This document shows, piece by piece, positions 23,890-34,500 of a stretch of DNA of 64,000 nucleotides. A program made the position numbers and the translations under genes. The notes under the pieces are model-generated. The model ran no database searches and was not told where the DNA came from. It was given only the letters and a program-made list of their open reading frames with translations. Within the stretch, counting starts at the first letter, position 1, and each line of letters opens with the position of its first letter. This stretch comes from Cyclobacteriaceae bacterium (GTDB lineage: Bacteria > Bacteroidota > Bacteroidia > Cytophagales > Cyclobacteriaceae), in contig JAIBBC010000003.1 in the NCBI GenBank assembly GCA_019694875.1, positions 860,469 to 924,468 of the forward strand, given 5' to 3'.

Positions 23890-24196
23890 TTATAAGGAAC
23901 TGGTGGCGGAACGCATGCGCGTTCAACGGGAGCTCGAACTCAACAAAGCCGGCATCACAGAAGAAATCCGCGAAATCAAAGACAAGTTAAAGCCGGTAAC
24001 CGGCCTGTTATCAATTTTCAACACCGATAAGAAATCATCATTCAAGTCAACCGCGATGCAGGTGGGTGCCAACATTGGAATTGATGTTCTGTTGCGGAAC
24101 ACGTTGCTGGGCCGGGCAAGTTGGTTGACACGGCTTATTGTGCCGTTCATTGCCAAAAAGTTATCATCGAAAGTGATCGAGAAAACTGTGGATTAA
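23873..24196 (+). CDS. Small helical protein, third member of the YtxH-holin set
   Basis: 107 residues, helical and basic, with a weakly hydrophobic C-terminal half (IDVLLRNTLLGRASWLTRLIVPFIAKKL). It is a common companion of YtxH and holin-like genes in Bacteroidota but has no known function. It overlaps the holin-like gene by 17 bases and precedes TamB by 21. Confidence 0.65.
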   Translation: MKKINNYKELVAERMRVQRELELNKAGITEEIREIKDKLKPVTGLLSIFNTDKKSSFKSTAMQVGANIGIDVLLRNTLLGRASWLTRLIVPFIAKKLSSKVIEKTVD

Positions 24197-24217
24197 AACC
24201 AACGTGATCGCGGGGCA

Positions 24218-27200
24218 GTGGCAAGTAATAATAAAATCAGGCGAATCTTCATAAAAAGCATGAAGGTGTTGGGATGGATTACCCTTTCCATTCTCACCCT
24301 TTTGATCGCTACCATTCTTTTAATCCGACTGCCTGGAGTTCAGCAAAAAATAACGCAGCGTGCAGTAACCTTTCTGAAAAACAAAATCGGGACAGAAGTT
24401 CGGCTTAACCGCGCCTTTGTTGCCTTTCCAAAACAGATTGTATTCGAGGGGCTTTATGTGGAAGACCAGTCACGGGATACATTGATATACTTAGATGAAC
24501 TTGTTGTAGATGCCGACCTGTGGGCGTTAGCCAAAAACACCATTTCCATAAATAAGGTAAGCCTTACCGGTTTTTCCGGTAAAATCAGCCGCAAGGCTCA
24601 AGATTCAACGTTCAACTTCTCATATATAATAGAGGCATTTGCCGGAGACAGCACCGAGGCGCGACAACCAGCAGATACAACAGGCAAACCCTGGACGTTC
24701 AACGTCACCGACATTGCGCTGGAGAGGATTTCACTGGTGTATGACGACCGGTATACCGGCACTTACGTGAAGACCAAAATCGGTGGGCTTTCTTTACCCG
24801 TCAACGAGTTCAACCCCCCGGCATCCATTTACAAAGCAGGAGAAATAAAAGCTGAAAACATTGCCGCAATTGTTGAACAGCGGAGCACGTCAAAAGTCCA
24901 GAAACTCAAAGTTTCAGATTCAACCTCACTCCTGCCCGTGCTTGAACTTGAAGAGCTGGACCTGAAAAACGCCAGCATCCGGTATTCCGATCTTACAAGT
25001 AAAAAATACCTGACAGTCGAGCTCAAGCAGGCGTATGTCGACATCAACGAGATGGATTTAGCTGCCCAGCGCATAGATGTTGACAACATCGAATTGAAAC
25101 ATTCGTTCATCACCTACAATTTTTTTGACCGCGAAACGGCTGGTAATGGGAAATCCATTGAAGGTACCGAACCGTTCACCGGACTAAACATTCCGTGGGA
25201 TGTGCGGGTACGGGATGTAAATATGGAAGACAATTCCATCCAGTACTACAACAGCGCGTTGCCTCGGGAAAAGGGAGCAATTGATTTCAATCATCTTTGG
25301 ATTTTTGGATTACAGTTTCAGGCGAACAACCTATCCGTTAAAGGCAACACGCTCGAAGCAGATATAGAAAATCTTTCCTTCCAGGAAAAAAGCGATTTCG
25401 CCATTCAAGCACTGGTGGCTGATTTCAGCCTGACGGATAAAACGCTTGCCCTCGATAAATTTTTGGTACAGTCGGGGAATTCCCGAATTGAACTGGAAGG
25501 TAACGCCAGCTTCACATCGTTAACGGATTACAAAACGGCCGTTGTTAATCTCGATATTCCCGAATCCGTAATTGCTACGCAGGATATTTTATTCCTCGCT
25601 CCTCACCTGCTCGACAGCATTCCGGTTACGATGCCCGGGAAATCCCGCATCACTGTAGCATCACGTGTGCGTGGCACGATGAACGATCTCACGATCGAAA
25701 AGCTGTCAGTTAAAACATTGTCCAGCACCTCGCTTGCGCTGAACGGATCTGTAAAAAATCTTACCGAACCGGAACACATGAGCCTGAGAATGCAACTGAC
25801 CAGACTCTTCACCACGGCAAGGGACCTTCGCACTGTACTACTCGATTCACTCCTACCCGAATCCATTCAGATTCCTGATTCCATCGAACTGAAAGGAAAC
25901 TTTACCGGATTGTTAAAAGTACCCACCATTGATGCGCAGCTGATAACAAGTTCCGGTACTGTTACTGCCAATGGAAAATTTGACTTCCGGTCAATACCGT
26001 CTTACAATGCCACTGTAGAAACGAAGCGCCTGCATGTTGGGGAAATTCTCAAACAGCCTGAAACCATGGGCACGATCGACATGAAGGCGACCGCGAAGGG
26101 CACCGGTATCCAGGTAGATGACATCCGGGCAACCGTAGACTTATTGGTATCGCGATTTCAATACGCCAACTATGAGTACAAAGACTTCAAGGTAAACGGA
26201 TCACTTAACAAATATCTCTTTTCGGGAGAAGCTTCACTGCATGACGAGAACCTTGATTTTACCATTAAGGGCGACCTCGACTATACCGAAGATATTCCGG
26301 CTTACAAGCTTAACGTGAGTCTGGTGAATGCCGACTTTCAAAAGCTTAATCTATCAGAGCGGCCATTGAAGGCCCGCGGTGGAATGGATGTTGACCTCGC
26401 TACTGCCGACTTCCGTGTTATTAACGGTGAACTCTCGATCTACAAAGTTGGAATTTATAACGGTGAGTCGTTGTATATGGTCGACTCCCTGCTTTTTGCA
26501 AGCATCGATCAGGACGGAAAAAGCAGCATGACCATCAATTCGGAAATACTCTCCGGAAAATTTGAAGGTACGTTCAACATTTTCACGATCGGAACGGTGA
26601 TGAAGCAGCACATCAACCGTTATTTTTCGCTGCACGATGAATCGATAAAAGAATTCACCACGCCTCAGAATTTCAAATTCGAACTAACCATCCGGGATAC
26701 CGATCTGATAACCGAAATACTGGTTCCGGACCTCGAGCCATTTGTTCCCGGTGTACTGAAAGGTGAGTTCGACAGCGAGGAAAACCGCCTGGATGTAGAA
26801 CTCGATATTTCCAAAATCAAGTATGCTACTACGTCTTTCGATTCAATTTCATTTCGTGTGGAGTCGGATGATGAAGAACTTTCGTATCGTCTCCGCTTGA
26901 AAAATGTGTTACTGGATACCTTAACCATTGATGCAATCCAGTTTACAGGTCGCGTTGAAAACGATTCGATTTACAGCGCGCTGCAAATCCTGAATTCGAA
27001 AAATGAAAACAAGTACGTACTGGGCGGGGTCTTCAGAAGTCAGGAGGACAATTTTCGCTTCCGCTTTTTGAAAGATCAGGTAATGCTGAACTACAGCGAG
27101 TGGGCTGTTGCGGACGACAATTACCTTGAGTTTAGCAAGCATGGCTTGGTTGCACACAACTTTTCCATTTCAAAAGAACCCGAACGCATCGCCCTGATCA

Positions 27201-29179
27201 CAACCGTAAAAGATTCAACCCTTGCACTCGAGTTCCAGCAGGTACAATTGTCCAATCTTACCCGCGTTGTACGAGGCGTGATGCCGGCCAGCGGAATGCT
27301 AGACGGAAACCTCAAATTCACCTCATCATCAAGCGGCCGTTTTTCATCGGAACTTAAAATCAGCGAACTCGAAATTCTTGAGAAACCGTTTGGTGACCTC
27401 ACATTGGGGCTGTCGCACGCGGGCGATCGTTATACCATTGATATGGCGCTGACTAACCAGGGATCAAACCTCACCGCTAAGGGTTACTACGTCTCCAACC
27501 CGACAACATCATCCTTCGATTTATCTGCCAACTTTGACCCGCTTAATTTACAAGCGATTGAACCGCTTTCATTTGGTCAGCTTCAGAAGGTAGAGGGGCG
27601 CGCCACCGGAACATTAAAAATTTCAGGAACGTTTGAAAAGCCGGTGATCCGCGGTACGATCAGTTTCCGGGAAGCATCGTTCAAGTCGACCTACCTCAAC
27701 AGCAGCTTCACATTAAAAAACGAGTCCATTACCTTCAACGAGCAGGGCATCCGGTTGAACAATTTCACCATTACCGATACGAAGAAAAACGATGCCGTGC
27801 TTGACGGCAGCATCCTTACCGATGCGTATCGCGATTTCCGGTTCAACATGCGTCTGACAACCCGCAATTTCCAGGTACTGAATACAACAGCCGAAGACAA
27901 CAAAATGTATTATGGAAAGGTAAAGCTGAACACAAAGGCATTCATTACCGGAAATTCACGGAGACCCCGGGTTGATGTAACTGTAGGCTTCAGTGATGAT
28001 ACCAATCTTACATACGTTGTTCCGCAGTCGCAGAAAAGTGTGATGGAGCAAAGGGGCATTGTTGAATTCGTAGATAAGGATGCCTACAAAGATCCGTTCC
28101 TCGCCAACCTGAATCTTTCCGACACAATCCGCAATACATTTTCGGGAATGAACATCTCAGCTAACCTGGAACTGAACGATAAAGAAACGCTGAACATCGT
28201 GATCGATCCGATTACGGGCGATAAACTTACCATAAAAGGAACGTCAACACTTACGTTCGACATGACGTCTTCCGGAAACATGAGTTTAACGGGGCGATAC
28301 GAAATCACGGAGGGAACGTACAACTTTTCTTTTTATAAACTTGTAAAGCGTGAGTTTAAGATTTTGAAGGGTGGTTCGTTAACGTGGTCGGGCGATCCGT
28401 TAAATGCACAGATAGACATCCGCGCAAGCCATTTAGTGGAAACCTCCCCGATTGATTTACTGGCAAGTCAGACAAGCGATCAAACAGTGTTGAACACATT
28501 CCGGCAGCGTTTACCATTCTATGTTTATCTCGATATAAAAGGACAATTGCTCGCACCGATGATCGGCTTTAAGATTGATATGCCGGTCGACAAGCAAAGT
28601 GCATTTGGAGGAACCATCTATGCCAAAATTCTTGACATCAATTCCCGGGAATCGGATTTGAACAAACAGGTATTTGCACTTTTAATCTTGCGAAGATTCA
28701 TTTCCGAAAACCCGCTTCAAAGTCAGGGTGGTTCCGACATTGCCAATACTACACGTACGAGTGTGAGCCGGCTTTTATCCGATCAATTGAACCAGTTATC
28801 GGAAAATGTAAAAGGTGTGCAACTCAGCCTCGATATAAAATCGTATGAAGATTATTCAACCGGTCAGGCACAGGGCAACACGCAGGTTCAACTCGGGGTG
28901 TCGAAATCATTGCTGAACGATCGCCTGGTGGTAAAGCTTTCCGGAAACGTTTCGGTGGAAGGAGAAAACACTACGCAAAAAGATGCATCCGATTACATTG
29001 GCGACCTGGCACTGGAATACAAACTTACCAGCGATGGCCGCTTCCGGATCACCGGCTTCCGCACAAGCAACTACGATATGATTGATGGTGAACTCACCGA
29101 AACAGGTGTGGGATTGATTTATGTAAAAGATTATAACACCCTGAAAGAATTATTTAAATCGAATGCCCCTGCCAAATAA
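24218..29179 (+). CDS. tamB: Translocation and assembly module TamB
   Basis: 1653 residues. One N-terminal membrane helix (VLGWITLSILTLLIATILLIRL, about 17-38) is followed by a very long periplasmic beta-helical region and a C-terminal TamB (DUF490) domain (about 1200-1653; GRYEITEGTYNFSFYKLVKREFKILKGGSLTWSGDPLNAQIDIRASH is diagnostic). TamB bridges inner and outer membranes and works with a TamA-type Omp85 protein. The start is GTG at 24218; an ATG at 24260 is possible but would leave only four residues before the membrane helix. The next gene overlaps by 17 bases and is the TamA-type partner. Confidence 0.93.
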   Translation: MASNNKIRRIFIKSMKVLGWITLSILTLLIATILLIRLPGVQQKITQRAVTFLKNKIGTEVRLNRAFVAFPKQIVFEGLYVEDQSRDTLIYLDELVVDADLWALAKNTISINKVSLTGFSGKISRKAQDSTFNFSYIIEAFAGDSTEARQPADTTGKPWTFNVTDIALERISLVYDDRYTGTYVKTKIGGLSLPVNEFNPPASIYKAGEIKAENIAAIVEQRSTSKVQKLKVSDSTSLLPVLELEELDLKNASIRYSDLTSKKYLTVELKQAYVDINEMDLAAQRIDVDNIELKHSFITYNFFDRETAGNGKSIEGTEPFTGLNIPWDVRVRDVNMEDNSIQYYNSALPREKGAIDFNHLWIFGLQFQANNLSVKGNTLEADIENLSFQEKSDFAIQALVADFSLTDKTLALDKFLVQSGNSRIELEGNASFTSLTDYKTAVVNLDIPESVIATQDILFLAPHLLDSIPVTMPGKSRITVASRVRGTMNDLTIEKLSVKTLSSTSLALNGSVKNLTEPEHMSLRMQLTRLFTTARDLRTVLLDSLLPESIQIPDSIELKGNFTGLLKVPTIDAQLITSSGTVTANGKFDFRSIPSYNATVETKRLHVGEILKQPETMGTIDMKATAKGTGIQVDDIRATVDLLVSRFQYANYEYKDFKVNGSLNKYLFSGEASLHDENLDFTIKGDLDYTEDIPAYKLNVSLVNADFQKLNLSERPLKARGGMDVDLATADFRVINGELSIYKVGIYNGESLYMVDSLLFASIDQDGKSSMTINSEILSGKFEGTFNIFTIGTVMKQHINRYFSLHDESIKEFTTPQNFKFELTIRDTDLITEILVPDLEPFVPGVLKGEFDSEENRLDVELDISKIKYATTSFDSISFRVESDDEELSYRLRLKNVLLDTLTIDAIQFTGRVENDSIYSALQILNSKNENKYVLGGVFRSQEDNFRFRFLKDQVMLNYSEWAVADDNYLEFSKHGLVAHNFSISKEPERIALITTVKDSTLALEFQQVQLSNLTRVVRGVMPASGMLDGNLKFTSSSSGRFSSELKISELEILEKPFGDLTLGLSHAGDRYTIDMALTNQGSNLTAKGYYVSNPTTSSFDLSANFDPLNLQAIEPLSFGQLQKVEGRATGTLKISGTFEKPVIRGTISFREASFKSTYLNSSFTLKNESITFNEQGIRLNNFTITDTKKNDAVLDGSILTDAYRDFRFNMRLTTRNFQVLNTTAEDNKMYYGKVKLNTKAFITGNSRRPRVDVTVGFSDDTNLTYVVPQSQKSVMEQRGIVEFVDKDAYKDPFLANLNLSDTIRNTFSGMNISANLELNDKETLNIVIDPITGDKLTIKGTSTLTFDMTSSGNMSLTGRYEITEGTYNFSFYKLVKREFKILKGGSLTWSGDPLNAQIDIRASHLVETSPIDLLASQTSDQTVLNTFRQRLPFYVYLDIKGQLLAPMIGFKIDMPVDKQSAFGGTIYAKILDINSRESDLNKQVFALLILRRFISENPLQSQGGSDIANTTRTSVSRLLSDQLNQLSENVKGVQLSLDIKSYEDYSTGQAQGNTQVQLGVSKSLLNDRLVVKLSGNVSVEGENTTQKDASDYIGDLALEYKLTSDGRFRITGFRTSNYDMIDGELTETGVGLIYVKDYNTLKELFKSNAPAK

Positions 29180-31583
29180 AATATCAGTCACGCCAGATTT
29201 ATACCGAATCGTAAAAAGAACGGTAGTCGCGCTGCTCGTTGCAGTTGCTGTAAGCGCGTGTACCGGTACACGATTTTTGAAAGAAGGTGAGAGCTTTTAC
29301 ACCGGGGCAAAGATTGATATTAATGCGAAAGGTAAGATCAGCGGACAAGCTGAACTAAAAGAAGAACTGCAAACATACATTACACCCGAGCCCAATGGAA
29401 CATTTCTTGGAATGCGTCCGGCAGTCTGGTTTTACTTCATCGCAGGTGAACCTAAAAAGAAAAAGGGGTTCAGGAACTTCGTCAAGACCAAGCTTGGATC
29501 ACCCCCGGTGTTGTTGAAAGATGCCACCCCGGAGCAAACCGCGCAAGCGCTGGAAGGACAGCTGCACAACGAAGGTTATTTCAAATCGGAAGTTACGTTT
29601 GATGTTAAAACCAGACATAAGAAGAGCAAGGTTATTTATCACGTTGAGCTTGAACGGCCATACCGGATCAAAAGCATCAACTATATTTTTCTCGACACAG
29701 CACACAAGAGGCTGCTCGGACAGATCCGGGAAAAATCACTGATTAAAGAAAATCAGCGTTACAGCCTGGAGCTTCTACGTTCTGAACAGGAGCGCATTGA
29801 AGAAATCGCACAAAACGAAGGATTCTATTACTTCGATGACCGATATCTGCTCTTTAAAGCCGACACCACAATTGGTGAACGCATGGTGGAACTCGATTTA
29901 ACAGTTGAGCCGGGTATGTCGCCCCGGGCGTACAAAGTTTACACGGTAAAGGAAGTAGTGGTGTACCCCAGTTATGAACTCGCGAACGACAGCCTGTCGC
30001 GGACCGGTGATACGACACGTGTTGGTAAATACATCTACATCGATAACCTCCACAATTTCAGGCCACACATTATTACCGATGTAATTAACATCACACCCGA
30101 CAGCATTTACAGACGAGTGGATCATGAATATTCGATCAGTCACTTGATGGGACTCAACACCTTCAAGTTTGTAAACATAAAATATCGTAACGTGCACCGC
30201 GACTCAACAGGGTTACGGGCGAGTGTGTTTCTCACGCCTACGTTAAAGAAATCGTTTCGCCTTCAGCTTCAGGGCGTTTCGAAGTCCAACAACTTTGTTG
30301 GGCCGGGTATGGAGTTCACCTTTACGAACCGGAATATATTCCGCGGAGCTGAAATGTTTCAGCTGAAGCTGAATGGTTCGTACGAATTGCAGGTGCGCAG
30401 CAAGCAAACCAATCCGTTGAATGCTATTGAACTGGGTGGTGAAGCCAGCTTATCTGTTCCGCGATTTCTTACACCTTTTAAAATTCAATTCCGGTCGGCC
30501 AAGTATCTTCCGCAAACGCAATTCAAACTGGGATACAGCTTTCAGCAACGGCTACAATACTTTACCCTCAACTCGTCAAACATTGCTGCGGGATACACCT
30601 GGCGCGAAACAACATTAAAAACTCACGAACTCTTCCCGGTCGATATCACCTACATTAAAAAAAGTAACACGTCAAAAGCATTTGATGACATTGTTTCCGT
30701 AAACCCGGCACTTAAAAATTCATTTCAGGATCAATTTATTTTGGGAGCGAGGTATTCGTTTACACTCAATACCCAGCTAAACGATAACATCGAATCGAAA
30801 TACGCGATTAAAAAAATCAAGCGTTCGAATTACTATTTCAACGGAAGCATTGATATTTCCGGAAATATTCCGCGGGGTATACAATCCGTTCGGTTCGATG
30901 GCGCTGAAGGTCCATACAGTTTCTTCGGTCAGGCGTATTCGCAGTATGTGCGGCCGGTGGTCGACTTCCGGTATTACTTCGACTTCAACAAACGCAACAG
31001 GCTGGCAACGCGGTTCACTACGGGTGTGGGGTATGCATACGGCAACTCGCAGTTTATGCCTTACATCAAGCAATTTTCGGTGGGTGGATCAAACAGTCTG
31101 CGTGCCTTTCCTGCCCGTTCGGTCGGGCCCGGCACGTACAACTTTCTTGCTGTCAACGACACAACGTTTTTCATTGATCAGCGGGGCGACATCAAAGTGG
31201 AAGGCAATGTGGAATACCGGTTCGATATTTATAAAGCCGTAAAAGGCGGGTTGTTTATTGATGCCGGTAACATCTGGCTGATCAAGAACGATACACTTCG
31301 GCCGGGCGGAAAGTTTGCCTTCAATCAATTTCATAAACAGATTGCGGTAGGAACAGGCTTCGGCTTGCGGTTCGACTTCAGCTATTTTGTGTTACGGTTC
31401 GATCTTGCTTTCCCGATCCGGAAAGCCTACACCGTTGGAGAAACTACTGTGATGTCGGGTGACACCCAGACTACGATTCCGCTTAATGAATTCCGTTGGG
31501 CTTTCCGTGACATTGACTTCACCAGCAAGTACTGGAGACGCGATAATCTCGTCTTCAACATCGCGATCGGTTATCCGTTCTGA
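29163..31583 (+). CDS. TamA-type Omp85 outer-membrane lipoprotein (TamL-like)
   Basis: 806 residues. It starts with a lipoprotein signal (VALLVAVAVSACTGTRFLKEGE, Cys near 34), unlike proteobacterial TamA. POTRA-type repeats follow (about 50-330; TAQALEGQLHNEGYFKSEVTFDVK), then the Omp85 surface-antigen barrel (about 400-806; FTTGVGYAYGNSQFMPYIKQFSVGGSNSLRAFPARSVGPGTY, GGLFIDAGNIW), ending in Phe as expected for outer-membrane insertion. Partner and operon (TamB overlap) make a TAM complex near certain. The stop codon abuts the convergent kinase stop with no gap (TGATCA). Confidence 0.92.
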   Translation: MPLPNKISVTPDLYRIVKRTVVALLVAVAVSACTGTRFLKEGESFYTGAKIDINAKGKISGQAELKEELQTYITPEPNGTFLGMRPAVWFYFIAGEPKKKKGFRNFVKTKLGSPPVLLKDATPEQTAQALEGQLHNEGYFKSEVTFDVKTRHKKSKVIYHVELERPYRIKSINYIFLDTAHKRLLGQIREKSLIKENQRYSLELLRSEQERIEEIAQNEGFYYFDDRYLLFKADTTIGERMVELDLTVEPGMSPRAYKVYTVKEVVVYPSYELANDSLSRTGDTTRVGKYIYIDNLHNFRPHIITDVINITPDSIYRRVDHEYSISHLMGLNTFKFVNIKYRNVHRDSTGLRASVFLTPTLKKSFRLQLQGVSKSNNFVGPGMEFTFTNRNIFRGAEMFQLKLNGSYELQVRSKQTNPLNAIELGGEASLSVPRFLTPFKIQFRSAKYLPQTQFKLGYSFQQRLQYFTLNSSNIAAGYTWRETTLKTHELFPVDITYIKKSNTSKAFDDIVSVNPALKNSFQDQFILGARYSFTLNTQLNDNIESKYAIKKIKRSNYYFNGSIDISGNIPRGIQSVRFDGAEGPYSFFGQAYSQYVRPVVDFRYYFDFNKRNRLATRFTTGVGYAYGNSQFMPYIKQFSVGGSNSLRAFPARSVGPGTYNFLAVNDTTFFIDQRGDIKVEGNVEYRFDIYKAVKGGLFIDAGNIWLIKNDTLRPGGKFAFNQFHKQIAVGTGFGLRFDFSYFVLRFDLAFPIRKAYTVGETTVMSGDTQTTIPLNEFRWAFRDIDFTSKYWRRDNLVFNIAIGYPF

Positions 31584-34500
31584 TCAGTTCACCGGAAGGT
31601 AAATCGTAAACCTTGCACCTTTGCCGGGCTCCCCTTTGGCGGCTATGAATCCACGATGGTTCTCAACAATCTTCTTGCAGATGGCAAGCCCAATACCGGT
31701 ACCCTCGTACTCCTGCTTTGTGTGCAGGCGCTGGAATACATCAAATATTCGTTCATGATAGGCGTTATCAAACCCAATTCCGTTATCCTCTACAGTTACA
31801 CGATAATAAGCGTCATTGCCGTTCGCCTCCGGACTAATTTCCGCGCCCATAACTTTTTCTGATTTGATGTTTATCATCACGGGAGTATCCTTTTTTCGGA
31901 ATTTCAGGGAATTGGAAATCAGGTTAGTAAACAATTGCCTGAATTGGAACGGAATCACATCTGCTACCGGCAATTCGTCAACATTTATTGTTGCTTCATT
32001 ATCCAGAATATATTGTTCAAGGTCATCCAGTACACCTGCAACCAGCAGGTTGAGGTTTGTTGGAACAAGCTCTTTCTCTTTTTTATTAGTACGTGAGTAC
32101 GCCAGCAAATCCTGAATGAGCAACTGCATTCTGCGGGCTGCTTCCTGCATTCGGGTGAAGTAATCCTGCCCGGCTGCAGACAAGTTTTGATATTCCTTTT
32201 CAAGAATTCGTGAAGCAAATGCCTGAATCTTACGAAGCGGTTCCTGCAGGTCGTGGCTTGATACATATGCGAATGAAGCCAGTTCCTGGTTCATCTTTTC
32301 AAGTTCGGTATTGGCTTGCTGCAATTCACGGGTTCGTTCATCAACCATGCTTTCCAACGCCTGAGAGAATGCTTTCTCTTCCGTAATGTCGCGAACCGTT
32401 CCCGTCATTTTTATTGCCTTACCATTACTGTCGAAGAACACGTTGCCCCGGCCTTCCATCCAGCGGATACTTTTATCAGGCCAGATCAGGCGCGCAACAT
32501 AAAAAAGCTTGCCGGTTTTCATTGCTTCCTTAAACGCCTTCTCGCGGATTGGAAGATCATCCGGATGGAGCCTGCTAACCAGTTCGGCATGTGTGGGTGA
32601 ATCGTCTCTCTTAAATCCGAGAATTTCCAGGTAGCGACCCGAGTACCGGGGTTTGTTGTTATTAACCAGATCAAGTTCCCAGGTACCTAATGCACTCGCC
32701 TCAATAATTGTTTCAAGCCGAAGCCGGTTCTCCTCCATGTCGTGCTCAACCTGCTTTTGGATGCTGATATCCCGTGCGATTTTAGATGCCCCGATAATCC
32801 TGCCGAACTGATCGCGAATGGGTGAAATCGTTAACGACAAATCGATAAGCCGGCCATCTTTAGTCAGGCGTTTTGTTTCGATATGCTCTACCCTTTCGCC
32901 CCGTACCAGCCGCCCGATAATCGCGGGTTCTTCTTCAAGCCTGTCGGTTGGAATCAGTCGCGTAATCGGTTGCCCGATAATTTCTTCAGGCTTATATCCG
33001 AAAAGTCTTTCTGCCGCACGATTCCAACTGGTGATCGTTCCGTCCAAACGTTTGCTTACAATGGCATCATCCGATGATTCCACAATCGCAGCCAGACGCG
33101 AACTCTGTTCACCCGCCAGGCGGATGCTGGTTATATCCATGAGCGTACCCAGCATGCGCAACGGTTGCTTGTCGCGATCAAAAACAACAACACCCCGTGT
33201 ACGAATCCAGCATGTGGATTTATCGGGGAGGATAATTCGCGCTTCGTAACTGTAGTTGCCTGTTCTTAAGGCTGTCTCGAGTGCTTTTTCAACTATCGTT
33301 ACCCGATCATCCGGATGAAGTTGTTGCTGCATCTCGTGATGCGTAAGTATTTTCGTTTCCGGATGACCGAAGATCACTGCCAGCCGTGGTGAGTGAATGA
33401 TCGCACGTGTCTTCAAATCCAAATCCCACGTTGACAACTCCGTGGCCTCCACCGCCAGGCGCATGCGCGACTCAGCATCTTCAAGCTTATGACGGGACTC
33501 AACCTTTTCGGTAACGTCATACACCGTAATCATGATGCCCGAAATCGTGCCGTCTGTTTCCATCAACGGAGCGTACTCGAAGTCGAGGTAAAATTTACGC
33601 ATCCCGTCATCTCCCTGCACATAGGCCATTGCTTCGTTTTCACGATGAATGCCACCGGTTACCAAAACCTTCCGCAGCAACTCCGGATATTTCTGATCGT
33701 TCAACTCCGGAAAAACATCCAGGGCTTTCTTGCCAATTACATCCTGAGGTTCTTTGCGCCAAATGCGCTTGAACATGGTTTCATTGGCCATCTCAATTGT
33801 GAAATCGTGCCCGCGCCAGATCGTCATCGCAATGGGCGATTGCATAATGAAGTTACTGAACTGACGCTGCTGCTCCTGCAACGCATGGCGTTCCGCTACC
33901 ATGGAAGTCACCTCGTTGGCAACAACCATCACACCGGTAATTTTACCTCCTTCAAAAAGCGGTTGGTAAATAAAGTTAAAGTATACAGGTTCCTTTTTGC
34001 CGAAGCGATTAATGTAAACCAGCAAATCGTTGGCATGATACGCCTCACCGGTATCCATTACACTGTTCAGTAACGGCTCAACCACTTCTTTTACTTCGGG
34101 CAGTACATCAAACAGGTTTTTTCCAACTACTTCTGCAGCGGGTTTGTCGATGAACTGAAGGTAGGTTTTATTGGCGAGTTCAAAATTGAAGTTACGCCCG
34201 CGTAAAATGGCAATGCCGGAAGGAGCCTGCTGCACGGTACTGATGAACCGGTTATTACTTTCCTCCAGTGTTTTGCGCGTTAAAACTTCTTTCGTTGTTT
34301 CTGTGCACGTTACGAGCACCGCAGTTGCTTTGCCCGATTCATCATTAACGGGGCTGTAGCTGAACGTCCAGTAAACGTCTTCGATTTGTCCGTTTCTGAA
34401 AATCGGAATCAGCTGATCTTCACTCCACGTTGCTCCGCCACCCGACAATACCTGATCGATCAACGGTTTAATGATGGTCCAGATTTCGGTCCATGCTTGT

